Both the position numbers and the translations under genes were made by a program. A stretch of DNA of 64,000 nucleotides, from NCBI GenBank assembly GCA_017460885.1, contig JAFUAB010000002.1:62001-126000 (forward strand), in the 5' to 3' direction. This DNA is from Lachnospiraceae bacterium. GTDB taxonomy: Bacteria > Bacillota > Clostridia > Lachnospirales > Lachnospiraceae. Positions 25,012 to 32,701 of the stretch are shown here, piece by piece; position 1 is the first letter of the stretch, and each line of letters starts with the position of its first letter. A model generated the notes under the pieces. The model saw nothing but the letters and a program-made list of their open reading frames with translations, had not been told where the DNA came from and ran no database searches.

Positions 25012-26406
25012 ATGCGAAGTAAATTAAGAAAGGGCATTGCTCAGGTTCTTTTAGCTAATGCTATAAATCTAATTATTTCTGTCTTTAACGGCTTTATAAT
25101 TCCAAAATTTCTATCCATTCCAACATATGCAAATTACAAAACATTTCTACTCTATACAAGCTATGTTGGTATTTTACATTTTGGGTTTATTGACGGAGTA
25201 TACATTCGATATGGGGGAAAGAACCTAGAAGAATTGTCAAGAAAAGAATTATCCTCTATTCAGAAGACACTTTTTGTATTTCAGTTCCTGATAACCGCAA
25301 TAGGGGTTATCGTATCCCCCTTCATTCATGATATATATCTATTCATCGCCGTTCTATGCGTAATGCCAACTAATCTGCAAATGTTTTTTCGTATCTTGTT
25401 TCAAGCGACTGGGGAGTTTAAGCAATATAGGAGGATATTGAATGCACAATCTATAACCGTTTTCGTTTTCAATATACTTCTTATTTTGGCTTTGCGAAAC
25501 GATGATGCCAGAGTCTATGCTATTGGCTACTTTGTTATTAGCGTCATTGTATGGTTGCTCTTTGCTTATGATATCCGAGACTTGTTTGTAAAAACCACGA
25601 TAAAGCTGGTAGATATTGTTAGAATGCTTAAAGAATATATTGGTCTTGGCATGATCATTATGTTTGGGAACTTTATGTCCATATGGATTACAAGTATAGA
25701 CAGATGGTTCGTGAAATTCCGATGTTCTGAGAATGAGTTTGCATATTATTCTTTTGCCGTATCTATGTTGAAGCTGGTAAATGCCGTGTTTGGAGCGTTT
25801 TCCGTTACGCTTTACAATTATTTTTGTGAGCATCATAATAATAAGCAGGTAAAGGATATAAGGAAGAAAATAATCATTATCGGTGCGATTATCGTTTCCT
25901 GTTCATTTCCATTAAGGCTTGTGGTAGATGTTTTTCTTACCAAATATATCCCATCGGAGACAGTGATGATGTATCTGATCTTGTCCCAGCTTTTTGTGGT
26001 CATTATTAATTCGATTTATATGAATCTATATAAAGCCTTAAATCTGCAGAAAAGGTATTTGAGGATTATGATAGAGACATCTATTATAGCTGTGGTGGCG
26101 AACTTTATTTTCGGATGGATATTTGATTTTTCAATGGTTTCGTTTTCATATGCCACTTTCTTGACTATGTTTATCTGGTTGTGCAGATGTCAGATTGATT
26201 TGAGGGAGTATAGGCTGGAAACGAGAGAATGGATATATGTCATTTTGACAGTTTGTATTTTTTTCATTTCATGCAGGTTTACATCTATCATCGGCTTTAT
26301 TAGCTATTTGGCACTTGTTTTCCTTGTGGCACTGGTAATGTTTAAGGATGATATGATGTCTTTGCTTCATATGAGTATCTCATTAGTAAGAAGAGGAAAG
26401 CATTAG
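25012..26406 (+). CDS. Wzx-type polysaccharide flippase
   Basis: A 464-residue MOP-superfamily transporter with about 12-14 hydrophobic segments. The opening 'LRKGIAQVLLANAINLIISV' followed by FNGFIIPKFLS is typical of Wzx, with conserved 'WITSIDRWFVKFRCSENEFA' in the middle. It moves the lipid-linked repeat unit across the membrane for Wzy. The start at ATG 25012 has only a weak ribosome site. The gene is directly followed by the glf remnant, so it was probably once coupled to that gene. Confidence 0.88.
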   Translation: MRSKLRKGIAQVLLANAINLIISVFNGFIIPKFLSIPTYANYKTFLLYTSYVGILHFGFIDGVYIRYGGKNLEELSRKELSSIQKTLFVFQFLITAIGVIVSPFIHDIYLFIAVLCVMPTNLQMFFRILFQATGEFKQYRRILNAQSITVFVFNILLILALRNDDARVYAIGYFVISVIVWLLFAYDIRDLFVKTTIKLVDIVRMLKEYIGLGMIIMFGNFMSIWITSIDRWFVKFRCSENEFAYYSFAVSMLKLVNAVFGAFSVTLYNYFCEHHNNKQVKDIRKKIIIIGAIIVSCSFPLRLVVDVFLTKYIPSETVMMYLILSQLFVVIINSIYMNLYKALNLQKRYLRIMIETSIIAVVANFIFGWIFDFSMVSFSYATFLTMFIWLCRCQIDLREYRLETREWIYVILTVCIFFISCRFTSIIGFISYLALVFLVALVMFKDDMMSLLHMSISLVRRGKH

Positions 26407-26576
26407 TGATAATTATAGTGGGCGTAGGTCTTTTTGGATCAGTTTGAGCAAGGGAATTAACTGATAATTGGTATAAGGTTCTTATTCTTGGATGTTATAA
26501 GGTTTATGACATGGATAAAGTGATTGAAGAAGCACAAGATATATGTTGTAAGATACCATTTTCATCGGAATCTTGA
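26406..26576 (+). pseudogene. glf: UDP-galactopyranose mutase remnant (internal deletion)
   Basis: One frame reads IIIVGVGLFGSV, an in-frame TGA, then ARELTDNWYKVLILG. This is the FAD-binding start of Glf. The next codons give YKVYDMDKVIEEAQDICC, which matches the very end of Glf ('eYkYyDMD.vI..AL'). The 340 or so residues between are gone. The locus has thus lost its own supply of UDP-galactofuranose. The remnant lies between the flippase and the radical-SAM activase. Confidence 0.7.
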
Positions 26577-26582
26577 TAAGTT

Positions 26583-27443
26583 ATGGGAAATGATAGTGTT
26601 TTAATCACCAAAATCCAGCGTTTCTCTCTTCATGATGGTTCAGGGATCCGTACAACTGCATTCTTAAAAGGCTGTCCATTACGTTGTCCTTGGTGTTGCA
26701 ATCCTGAGAATCTAACACTTTCACCAGAACCTTATGTTAAGGACGGCATCGAAGGTATATACGGTGAAAAACTTACACCTGACGAACTGTTAACTGAGCT
26801 TCTGAAAGATAAGCCTTTCTATGGCGGCGATATAACTGAAGCAAAGGACTATTCTATAACATCTGCATCTGAGATAGATCGTCTTCCCGGAGGAGTCACT
26901 TTCTCAGGCGGTGAAGCACTATTGCAAATGCAGAATCTCGTTCCAGTCTGTGAGAGACTGAAAGAGGAGGGGGTTCACATAGCATTAGAGACGAGCCTGT
27001 TCTCTTCTCCTGAGTCTATAGCTTTAGCTGTTGAATTTATCGACTTCTTCTATATTGATGTAAAGATAATGGACGAACACCGTTGCAGGGATATACTTAA
27101 TGGCAATATAAATGTCTATAATGATAACTTGTCCACAGTATTTAATTCTGGTAAACCTGTGATTCTTCGAGTTCCAGTGATTGGTGGCTTTACTGATGAT
27201 GTGGAGAACAGAAAAGCAGTAGCAGAGCTGATAAAGAGCTTAAAAGATCGATCTAATAATGTCTTGAAAATTGAACTGCTTAAGGAACACAATTTGGGAC
27301 TTTCCAAATACGAGAGCTTAAGAGCTGCTGGAAGTGATATAGCTTTGCCAGAGTATAAAGGCATGAGCGATGAGTTTATGGAGGCATATAAGGCTGAGGT
27401 TAAAGCGGTTACAGATTTGCCGGTTGAGGTGATGAAGATCTGA
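26583..27443 (+). CDS. glycyl-radical-enzyme activating enzyme (radical SAM)
   Basis: The protein generates the Gly radical on its partner enzyme using S-adenosylmethionine and a [4Fe-4S] cluster. The cluster motif C31-x3-C35-x2-C38 lies in 'FLKGCPLRCPWCCNPENL'. The preceding 'RFSLHDGSGIRTTAFL' and the later GGVTFSGGEALLQ are the activase signatures. It lacks the second ferredoxin-like Cys set carried by most dehydratase activases, so it resembles the short PFL-AE form. The only partner in view is the glycyl radical enzyme at 15455, 9 kb upstream on the same strand. ATG 26583 lies directly after the glf remnant. Its 3' neighbour starts at the very next base. Confidence 0.92.
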   Translation: MGNDSVLITKIQRFSLHDGSGIRTTAFLKGCPLRCPWCCNPENLTLSPEPYVKDGIEGIYGEKLTPDELLTELLKDKPFYGGDITEAKDYSITSASEIDRLPGGVTFSGGEALLQMQNLVPVCERLKEEGVHIALETSLFSSPESIALAVEFIDFFYIDVKIMDEHRCRDILNGNINVYNDNLSTVFNSGKPVILRVPVIGGFTDDVENRKAVAELIKSLKDRSNNVLKIELLKEHNLGLSKYESLRAAGSDIALPEYKGMSDEFMEAYKAEVKAVTDLPVEVMKI

Positions 27444-28211
27444 ATGAGCATGACCTCCATCCTTACAAATCTCTTCTGGGCAATCTTTAGCGCTGTTTGT
27501 GGTGTCATTCTTGCCAAGATTCTGGAAAGATGGGAGCGTAAACGCCGCTACATTGTCTATTGGGTAAAGGTTTATGAAATTCCACCACAAAGCGGTTCGG
27601 AAGATTCCAGTGCTAGATCAGAGCCGAAGAAGAGAATCAGAATTATCTTCCACAATCTATGCGAAACAAAACTGACAGAAGATGACATATCCCAAACTAA
27701 TCCGATTACTATAGAGATTAAGGGAGACAGAAACGATATAACTGGGGCTAATGAAGCTCCTATCAGGGCAGAAAACGTCGCTGCCATTGCGTTCAAGTTC
27801 AACACCGAAATGAAATCAGGAGAGAAGAACCCCAATGGTTTCAAGTTGGAACCAGTAGATGCCGGACTCCGGCTTGATTTCCAATACTGGCTAAAGAATG
27901 AAGTAGTAGTTTTTCATGTTGATAGGCCTGCAACCGTTAAAATCACTGGAACACTGATTGAAGGCGCTATCATTTCTAATAAAGACTTAGAAGCCATGTA
28001 CCGCAGGAAGTATATCACATTGAGAAACGCTATCAGTATCATTACCATCATTTTAATGATGTTTATTGCTTTAATGGGGCAGAACATGGCGCAAAGCGGC
28101 CGTGAGATGAATGTGTTGATTTCTGTGATTGCAGCTACTTTACCGGGAATCATCGTTCTTGGCGTATGGCTGAATATATACTATAAAGCATTGATTAAAT
28201 TTGTGAAGTGA
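27444..28211 (+). CDS. membrane protein of unknown function (three TM segments)
   Basis: A 255-residue protein with an N-terminal membrane segment (about residues 6-26). A soluble beta-rich middle follows ('KKRIRIIFHNLCETKLTEDD', 'VVVFHVDRPATVKITGTLIE'), then two C-terminal membrane segments (about 197-217 and 225-247). I do not recognise it. It begins at the base after the activase stop and precedes another small membrane protein. The layout, a soluble sensor-like domain held between membrane anchors, resembles accessory membrane effectors, but no family assignment is justified. Confidence 0.65.
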   Translation: MSMTSILTNLFWAIFSAVCGVILAKILERWERKRRYIVYWVKVYEIPPQSGSEDSSARSEPKKRIRIIFHNLCETKLTEDDISQTNPITIEIKGDRNDITGANEAPIRAENVAAIAFKFNTEMKSGEKNPNGFKLEPVDAGLRLDFQYWLKNEVVVFHVDRPATVKITGTLIEGAIISNKDLEAMYRRKYITLRNAISIITIILMMFIALMGQNMAQSGREMNVLISVIAATLPGIIVLGVWLNIYYKALIKFVK

Positions 28212-28259
28212 TAATCATATGAGTTTTATTCTGACTATGTACTATGAGGCAGATCAAAG

Positions 28260-28856
28260 TTGATAAGATTCTTAGAACTAATTGCAGCTCTTCTTGGGCT
28301 TGTACCAAATATAAAGGCAAATGTTGAGATAGCAGAGGATCTGAAAGTTAAACCGAAAAAGCTTAAACGAATAATAGTCTTTGTTATCCTTATTTTTCTT
28401 GCTATTTTAATTTCATGCACAATATTTCACAACATAGATAATTCAGTTGTAAATGGTAAGATTTACAGCTCCCATGATTGGCGAAAGATGAAATCGCAAG
28501 CTGATAATGTGGCATTAGGAACGAGGCATTATGTCAATATTGGGAAAAATGACGAAGCAATTTATTGTCTTGATATTAAAAACAACGGACAGATTTCGCT
28601 AAAAGTAGGATGTAACACAGAAAATAGGGATGCATTCGAGGATAAACATCTGTATGAAGATGGATGGCGAGTTTTACTTCTTGACGCAAAGCAGGAAATA
28701 ATAGCGGATTTATACATTTCCGACGATGTTCCGATTCCAACAGGGGTATTGAGCATTGATGCCGGGAATTATTACATTCTTTTTCAGCTGATTGATGAAA
28801 GCGTAAGATACGATGACACAATTTGGTTTGAGGTGAAGTATTCGAAGAGTAGTTAA
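28260..28856 (+). CDS. single-pass membrane protein of unknown function
   Basis: A 198-residue protein with a short cytoplasmic N-terminus, one membrane segment (about residues 38-58, VFVILIFLAILISCTIF) and an outward beta-sandwich-like domain ('EAIYCLDIKNNGQISLKVGC', 'GNYYILFQLIDESVRYDDTI'). The start appears to be TTG 28260, since no in-frame ATG precedes the membrane segment. It probably pairs with the membrane protein just upstream. The role is unknown. Confidence 0.55.
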   Translation: MIRFLELIAALLGLVPNIKANVEIAEDLKVKPKKLKRIIVFVILIFLAILISCTIFHNIDNSVVNGKIYSSHDWRKMKSQADNVALGTRHYVNIGKNDEAIYCLDIKNNGQISLKVGCNTENRDAFEDKHLYEDGWRVLLLDAKQEIIADLYISDDVPIPTGVLSIDAGNYYILFQLIDESVRYDDTIWFEVKYSKSS

Positions 28857-29021
28857 ATAATTTTTAGGAAGATGAGAAATGGTGTCACCCAGTAATTAAT
28901 ATGCGAAAAATCAGAGCGGATGTCGCCCTACTATAAATCTGTGGAAATGCCGATAATAGCTGAGAGCAGCGGAAAGTACCTGAAAACGGCAATTTGGCAG
29001 TTTGGCAGTTTCAAAAAATGT

Positions 29022-29050
29022 TTGACATCTCCGACATAATCCTATATAAT
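29022..29050 (+). promoter_or_regulatory. perfect sigma-70 promoter for a leaderless mRNA
   Basis: TTGACA (29022-29027) and TATAAT (29045-29050) are 17 bp apart. The ATG of the next gene begins 8 bases after the -10 box, exactly where transcription should start. The mRNA would have no 5' leader. Just upstream, the 8-mer TTTGGCAG is repeated twice. Confidence 0.8.
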
Positions 29051-29057
29051 CAATCTT

Positions 29058-29264
29058 ATGAAGTTGACCTATGACCCATTGTGGGATACGTTAAAAGAAA
29101 AGCGGCTGAAGAAGACAGACTTATGTGAAAGAGCCGGGCTATCGAGAAGCACCCTGGCCAAGATGGGCAAGGAAGAGTACGTGGCTCTCGAAGTAGTTGA
29201 ACGAATCTGTAATGGCCTTTCCTGCCAGGTTCAGGATGTGATAGGGGTGAAAGCCGACTCGTGA
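29058..29264 (+). CDS. small YozG-like XRE regulator
   Basis: A 68-residue single-domain HTH protein ('LKEKRLKKTDLCERAGLSRS', 'TLAKMGKEEYVALEVVERIC', then NGLSCQVQDVIGV). It matches the compact Cro/YozG type. The perfect promoter immediately before ATG 29058 predicts a leaderless message, and no ribosome site exists. Such regulators often act with a neighbouring membrane protein. The only candidates are the two membrane proteins upstream on the same strand. Confidence 0.85.
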   Translation: MKLTYDPLWDTLKEKRLKKTDLCERAGLSRSTLAKMGKEEYVALEVVERICNGLSCQVQDVIGVKADS

Positions 29265-29372
29265 CCCATAACCTTGTAAGGATCAAAAATAGAATGTAAA
29301 GGAACTAAAAAGCCCCTGAGAAGGAAGCAGGATCGAAGGAGCACAGGAACCAAATAGTGAAAGTTATAATGC

Positions 29373-29591
29373 ATGAAAAGCTTAAAAATATCCAAGAAGG
29401 AAGCGGAGAAGGTCACGCATGATATTAACAATGTGTGGCACGCCAGGTATGAGAATGTGGAGATCGGTTATATCTATACCCACACTCATAAAGCAAATAG
29501 TCCGTCATATAAGTATGTTTTCAAGAACTACGGGTTTGACAACTATGAATTCATAGGGAAATACCCGACTGCTGATAGGAGTAGGAGGTGA
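29373..29591 (+). CDS. small hypothetical protein
   Basis: A 72-residue basic protein ('KISKKEAEKVTHDINNVWHA', 'IGYIYTHTHKANSPSYKYVF'), with mixed helix and strand prediction. The ribosome site is weak. It precedes the acidic small protein at 29596 by 4 bp, so the two are probably one transcript. I do not recognise either. The opposite charge of the two products is compatible with a toxin-antitoxin-like pair, but no family motif supports that. Confidence 0.5.
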   Translation: MKSLKISKKEAEKVTHDINNVWHARYENVEIGYIYTHTHKANSPSYKYVFKNYGFDNYEFIGKYPTADRSRR

Positions 29592-29595
29592 CGAA

Positions 29596-29895
29596 ATGAA
29601 AATGACGGTTGATATGATAGATATGAGAGAGAAGTTGGCTTCATTGCCTTACAGTTATGATGATTTCGTCAGATTCACAATGGAGTGCATTGAGCAGGAG
29701 GACGGAGTTAAAGAGGTTATAGATAATCAATTTCGGATAAAACCGGATTCGGATACGAATGACATCACTAAGGTAGTGGTCGAATTCCTTGGTTTGGGTG
29801 AACCGCTCGAAATCGTTGACGATGATGAGATTGACGACGAAGAAGAAATGCTTGTCGGGGCTTCATCAAGGAGTTTTGCGAGAGCGGCGTATTAA
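29596..29895 (+). CDS. small acidic hypothetical protein
   Basis: A 99-residue protein with a very acidic tail (EIVDDDEIDDEEEML) and a helical start ('MIDMREKLASLPYSYDDFVR'). The start is strongly supported by GTAGGAGGTGACGAAATG. No membrane segment or signal is present. It follows a basic small protein. No function is assigned. Confidence 0.6.
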   Translation: MKMTVDMIDMREKLASLPYSYDDFVRFTMECIEQEDGVKEVIDNQFRIKPDSDTNDITKVVVEFLGLGEPLEIVDDDEIDDEEEMLVGASSRSFARAAY

Positions 29896-30039
29896 TATTT
29901 TCCAAGCACATCAACCCTTTGCCACTGCGGCTCTGTACGAGGGCAAATCAGGTGATGGATCATATAATTGGTGATTAAGGGCGTAAGTTCGGTCGATGCA
30001 TAGTTCAAAGCCATGCTCGGTGGCGAAGCTATATCTGTG

Positions 30040-30173
30040 TTCAGCTTTAAATAAGTCTTTAACCAGATAGAGCAAAAAATGTAAATAAGTCATTAAAAAA
30101 GTAAATAAGTCTTTAACTGGAAATATAATCTCCACCATAATCCCCACCATAATCCCCACCATAATCCCCACCA
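30040..30173. repeat. tandem repeats: AAATAAGTC series and a 12-bp unit
   Basis: Three copies of AAATAAGTCWTTAA lie between about 30046 and 30115. They are followed by 3.5 exact copies of CCACCATAATCC (30132-30173). The interval 29896-30542 has no gene. It carries several unrelated tandem repeats in a row, suggesting slippage-prone or protein-binding DNA. Confidence 0.75.
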
Positions 30174-30321
30174 AGGGATTTTGAATTTTTGAACTTTGGA
30201 AGAGTAGGAAGTAGTGAGTGAGATTTTTTAAGAACCTATTTAAATTTGAACACAAAATCAGCAAAGTTCACAGCAGCACACAGAAAAAATGAAGTCGGAT
30301 TTTTCTGTGGAAAACATTATC

Positions 30322-30498
30322 GTATTGATTGTAACGGGTACTGATAAAGCCAAAGATTTCTGTGAGAGTCCATAATGTATTGATTGTAACGGGTGCTGAA
30401 ATTCTTGTCACACACACGGGAATTGAAGGGAGGGCAGAGACGTAAAAGATTGTAAAGCATTGTAAAGCTTTGTAAAGCATTGTAAAGCATTGTAAAGC
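30322..30498. repeat. 22-bp duplicate and five copies of ATTGTAAAGC
   Basis: GTATTGATTGTAACGGGT followed by RCTGA occurs at 30322-30343 and again at 30377-30398. Five 10-bp units of ATTGTAAAGC (one with TTT) run from 30449 to 30498, in phase with the DNA helix. They sit 45 bp upstream of the HTH gene at 30543 and could be iteron-like sites for it. Confidence 0.7.
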
Positions 30499-30542
30499 AT
30501 TGAAGGGAGCAGAGATGTAAGGGAGTGCGGAAGGAAGTATAA

Positions 30543-31643
30543 ATGTCAAGAAAGAAGAAGCCGGAACTGAATCAAAGTGTTATAACCGAGGAGTTGCTGG
30601 ATAAGGTGGCGGCGTTTTACTCATCATCCTCATCTCTGTCATCCCTGTCAGCCTTGTCATCTCTGTCAGCCTTGTCATCCCCTGATGGAGATGAGCGAGG
30701 AAAGTCCGAGGTTCCTGTGAGAGACGAGCGGGGCAAGGATGTCGAGCGGGGCAAGGATGTCGAGCGGGGCAAGGACGGTAAGGAAAACAAGGATGTTAAG
30801 GGGAGCAAGGACGTCAAGGAGAGTAAGAACTGTGCATCCCTGCGAGAGGTTGCGAAACACTTCAATGTCTCGATTCTGAAGGCGAAGAAGCTCCTCATTA
30901 CAGCAGGTGTGTATCCCATGACGGATCAGATCGACCTTATCCAAAGCTTGAAAAGCGATGGATTAACTGAGAAGCAGATCGCTGACAGGTTAGGCGTGTC
31001 GGTCGCTGCCGTCAATGCTTCTCTGCCTTATGAGAAAGTGGTTTATAAGCTCACCATCCCACATCCCCTGCCTAATCCTTATACCACATCGAATGGTCAG
31101 AGCGGAGCAGGTGGAGCAGGTGTAGCAGGTGGCGCAGGTGGAGCAGGTGAGGTCGTGTCTGCCCGAACTGTTGAAGCGGATAGGGTGGATCTTCATCGGA
31201 GGCGGTGGAGGGCTGTGTCCGTTCTTAAAAACACGATTGAAGCCGGTAAGGTTGGAACGGGTGGAGCGAGAGGTACTGCTGTTGATGGGGTTTCATGGCG
31301 TGAGGCTTTATGGAAGGCGATAGAACTGTTTCAGGGCTTTGAATTCGTGACGGTTGGAAGGGGGAAGAACAGGACTGGGGCGACGGCTTTTAAGTATGAG
31401 CTGAAAAGGAGTTCCCGGACAGGGATGGAGACGTCTGAACTGATCATAAGTACGAGAGCAGCCGGAAAAACAGTGACGCGGAGCTCGGTTGAGCTGGCTT
31501 TAAGTCGTTACCTGGCTGTTCAGGATGAGTGTGGGTATGTACGCGGTCCGAAAGCTGCGGGAGAAGTGTTTGGAGCGTCGTATCTGTATGGGATTTTTCT
31601 GGCGTGGGGAGTGATAAAAAGTGCTCCATCCGTTTCTGAGTGA
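30543..31643 (+). CDS. HTH DNA-binding protein with expanded low-complexity linkers
   Basis: This belongs to a conserved clostridial group of unknown role: two successive HTH parts ('LREVAKHFNVSILKAKKLLI', 'GLTEKQIADRLGVSVAAVNA', SLPYEKVVYKL) and a C-terminal domain ('LWKAIELFQGFEFVTVG', 'TVTRSSVELALSRYLAVQ', 'AAGEVFGASYLYGIFLAWGV'). Linkers are swollen by DNA repeats: a Ser/Leu run (residues 27-46), DVERGKDVERGKD (about 68-80) and a Gly/Ala run (about 185-203). The repeats keep the frame, so selection on the protein is likely. Iteron-like arrays sit just upstream. A replication or element-control role is possible but not shown. Confidence 0.65.
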   Translation: MSRKKKPELNQSVITEELLDKVAAFYSSSSSLSSLSALSSLSALSSPDGDERGKSEVPVRDERGKDVERGKDVERGKDGKENKDVKGSKDVKESKNCASLREVAKHFNVSILKAKKLLITAGVYPMTDQIDLIQSLKSDGLTEKQIADRLGVSVAAVNASLPYEKVVYKLTIPHPLPNPYTTSNGQSGAGGAGVAGGAGGAGEVVSARTVEADRVDLHRRRWRAVSVLKNTIEAGKVGTGGARGTAVDGVSWREALWKAIELFQGFEFVTVGRGKNRTGATAFKYELKRSSRTGMETSELIISTRAAGKTVTRSSVELALSRYLAVQDECGYVRGPKAAGEVFGASYLYGIFLAWGVIKSAPSVSE

Positions 31644-31821
31644 ACGGTGTGGACATCTGAGAAGTGGTGACGGCATTCCTTCCAAAGCGTTATCAAGCCT
31701 TGTAAGCAGGTGGTCAGACTCTCACAGGGGTGGATGTAACAGACAAAAGCTGATGAAGTTTGGATGGTTGAGGGGCTTAAAGCCCTTGTCTCCCACAGGA
31801 AAGGAATGCTGTCAAGCGTGA

Positions 31822-32445
31822 TTAAGGATCATGAACAAGGCAGATGCGGGACAGATAACCCTCTATAATCCTGCGCAGGGCAGACTCGATATCCGGTTTC
31901 CCGTCATTTAAGCACCACTCGAATACGCATCCCTTTACGATGGTGCAGATGTCCATGCAGACCGTGTGGAGCGTGCGGAGGTCTGCGCCCTGGATGATAA
32001 TTCCGGCTTCCAGCGCATCCATCATTTCTTTTTCACTTCTTGCCATGACGGTCCCCGGGGCGAATGCCCCATCCACTTCTCCCATATAAGCAGAAAGGGA
32101 CTGGTTTCCCGTGGAATAGAAGCTCTTCATGAAATCCAGTCCCAGATCCATGTACCTGTGGATCAGGTGCATGTAAAGCTCCGTAATCCTGCCTGCAATA
32201 TCGGTCAGCGGCGTTTCAAGATCAAGCTCAAACGATGTTTCCCGGAGAAAGTGCATGAGCAGGTCATCCTTATCCCGAAAATAATGGTAGAAAGTCCCTA
32301 TGGACAGGTCAGCGTTCGTGCAGACATTTCTGACGGTGACTGCATCAGCCCCGGATTTCTTGATTATCTTGATTGTTGCCTCTATGATCTTATCCCGGCT
32401 GTTGTTTTCGTCACCCTTGGCCGGGCGTCCGCTTCTTTTTGGCAT
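31822..32445 (-). CDS. TetR-family repressor
   Basis: A 207-residue regulator with a TetR HTH at about residues 18-62 ('DKIIEATIKIIKKSGADAVT', 'VRNVCTNADLSIGTFYHYFR') and a helical ligand domain. It is divergent from the FrnE-like/MBL operon at 32702. Three dyads of the TAGAAC-GTTCTA type lie between, one filling the spacer of the operon promoter. It should repress that operon until a small-molecule or oxidative ligand binds. The ATG at 32445 has GATTGATAACGG upstream, a weak ribosome site. Confidence 0.88.
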   Translation of the reverse strand: MPKRSGRPAKGDENNSRDKIIEATIKIIKKSGADAVTVRNVCTNADLSIGTFYHYFRDKDDLLMHFLRETSFELDLETPLTDIAGRITELYMHLIHRYMDLGLDFMKSFYSTGNQSLSAYMGEVDGAFAPGTVMARSEKEMMDALEAGIIIQGADLRTLHTVCMDICTIVKGCVFEWCLNDGKPDIESALRRIIEGYLSRICLVHDP

Positions 32446-32553
32446 ACCGTTATCAATCCTTCCTGCTTGTGGTGTTTGTGCTCATACCGTTCCTGTTGCC
32501 CAAGTACTGCCTATGCGCTGAGAAAGAGAGTGTAATCGCATCGTGACTTTTTT

Positions 32554-32633
32554 TAGAACGGGTTTTATTTATCTGTTGACATTATAGAACGTGTTTGATA
32601 TACTGTCAAACGAAATATATAGAACAAGTTCTA
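32554..32633 (+). promoter_or_regulatory. TTGACA-N17-TATACT promoter with three TetR-type operators
   Basis: The promoter boxes are TTGACA 32576-32581 and TATACT 32599-32604. Operators are TAGAACGGGTTTTA (32554-32567), TAGAACGTGTTTGA (32585-32598) and the perfect palindrome TAGAACAAGTTCTA (32620-32633). The middle one lies in the promoter spacer and the last covers the initial transcribed region. The layout suits tight repression by the TetR protein encoded at 31822. Confidence 0.8.
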
Positions 32634-32701
32634 TTAAAAGATGAATGGAGCGAATGGAGCGAATGGAGCTTGTGAAACGTGTGGGAAGGGAGGCAGAGGC
32701 A

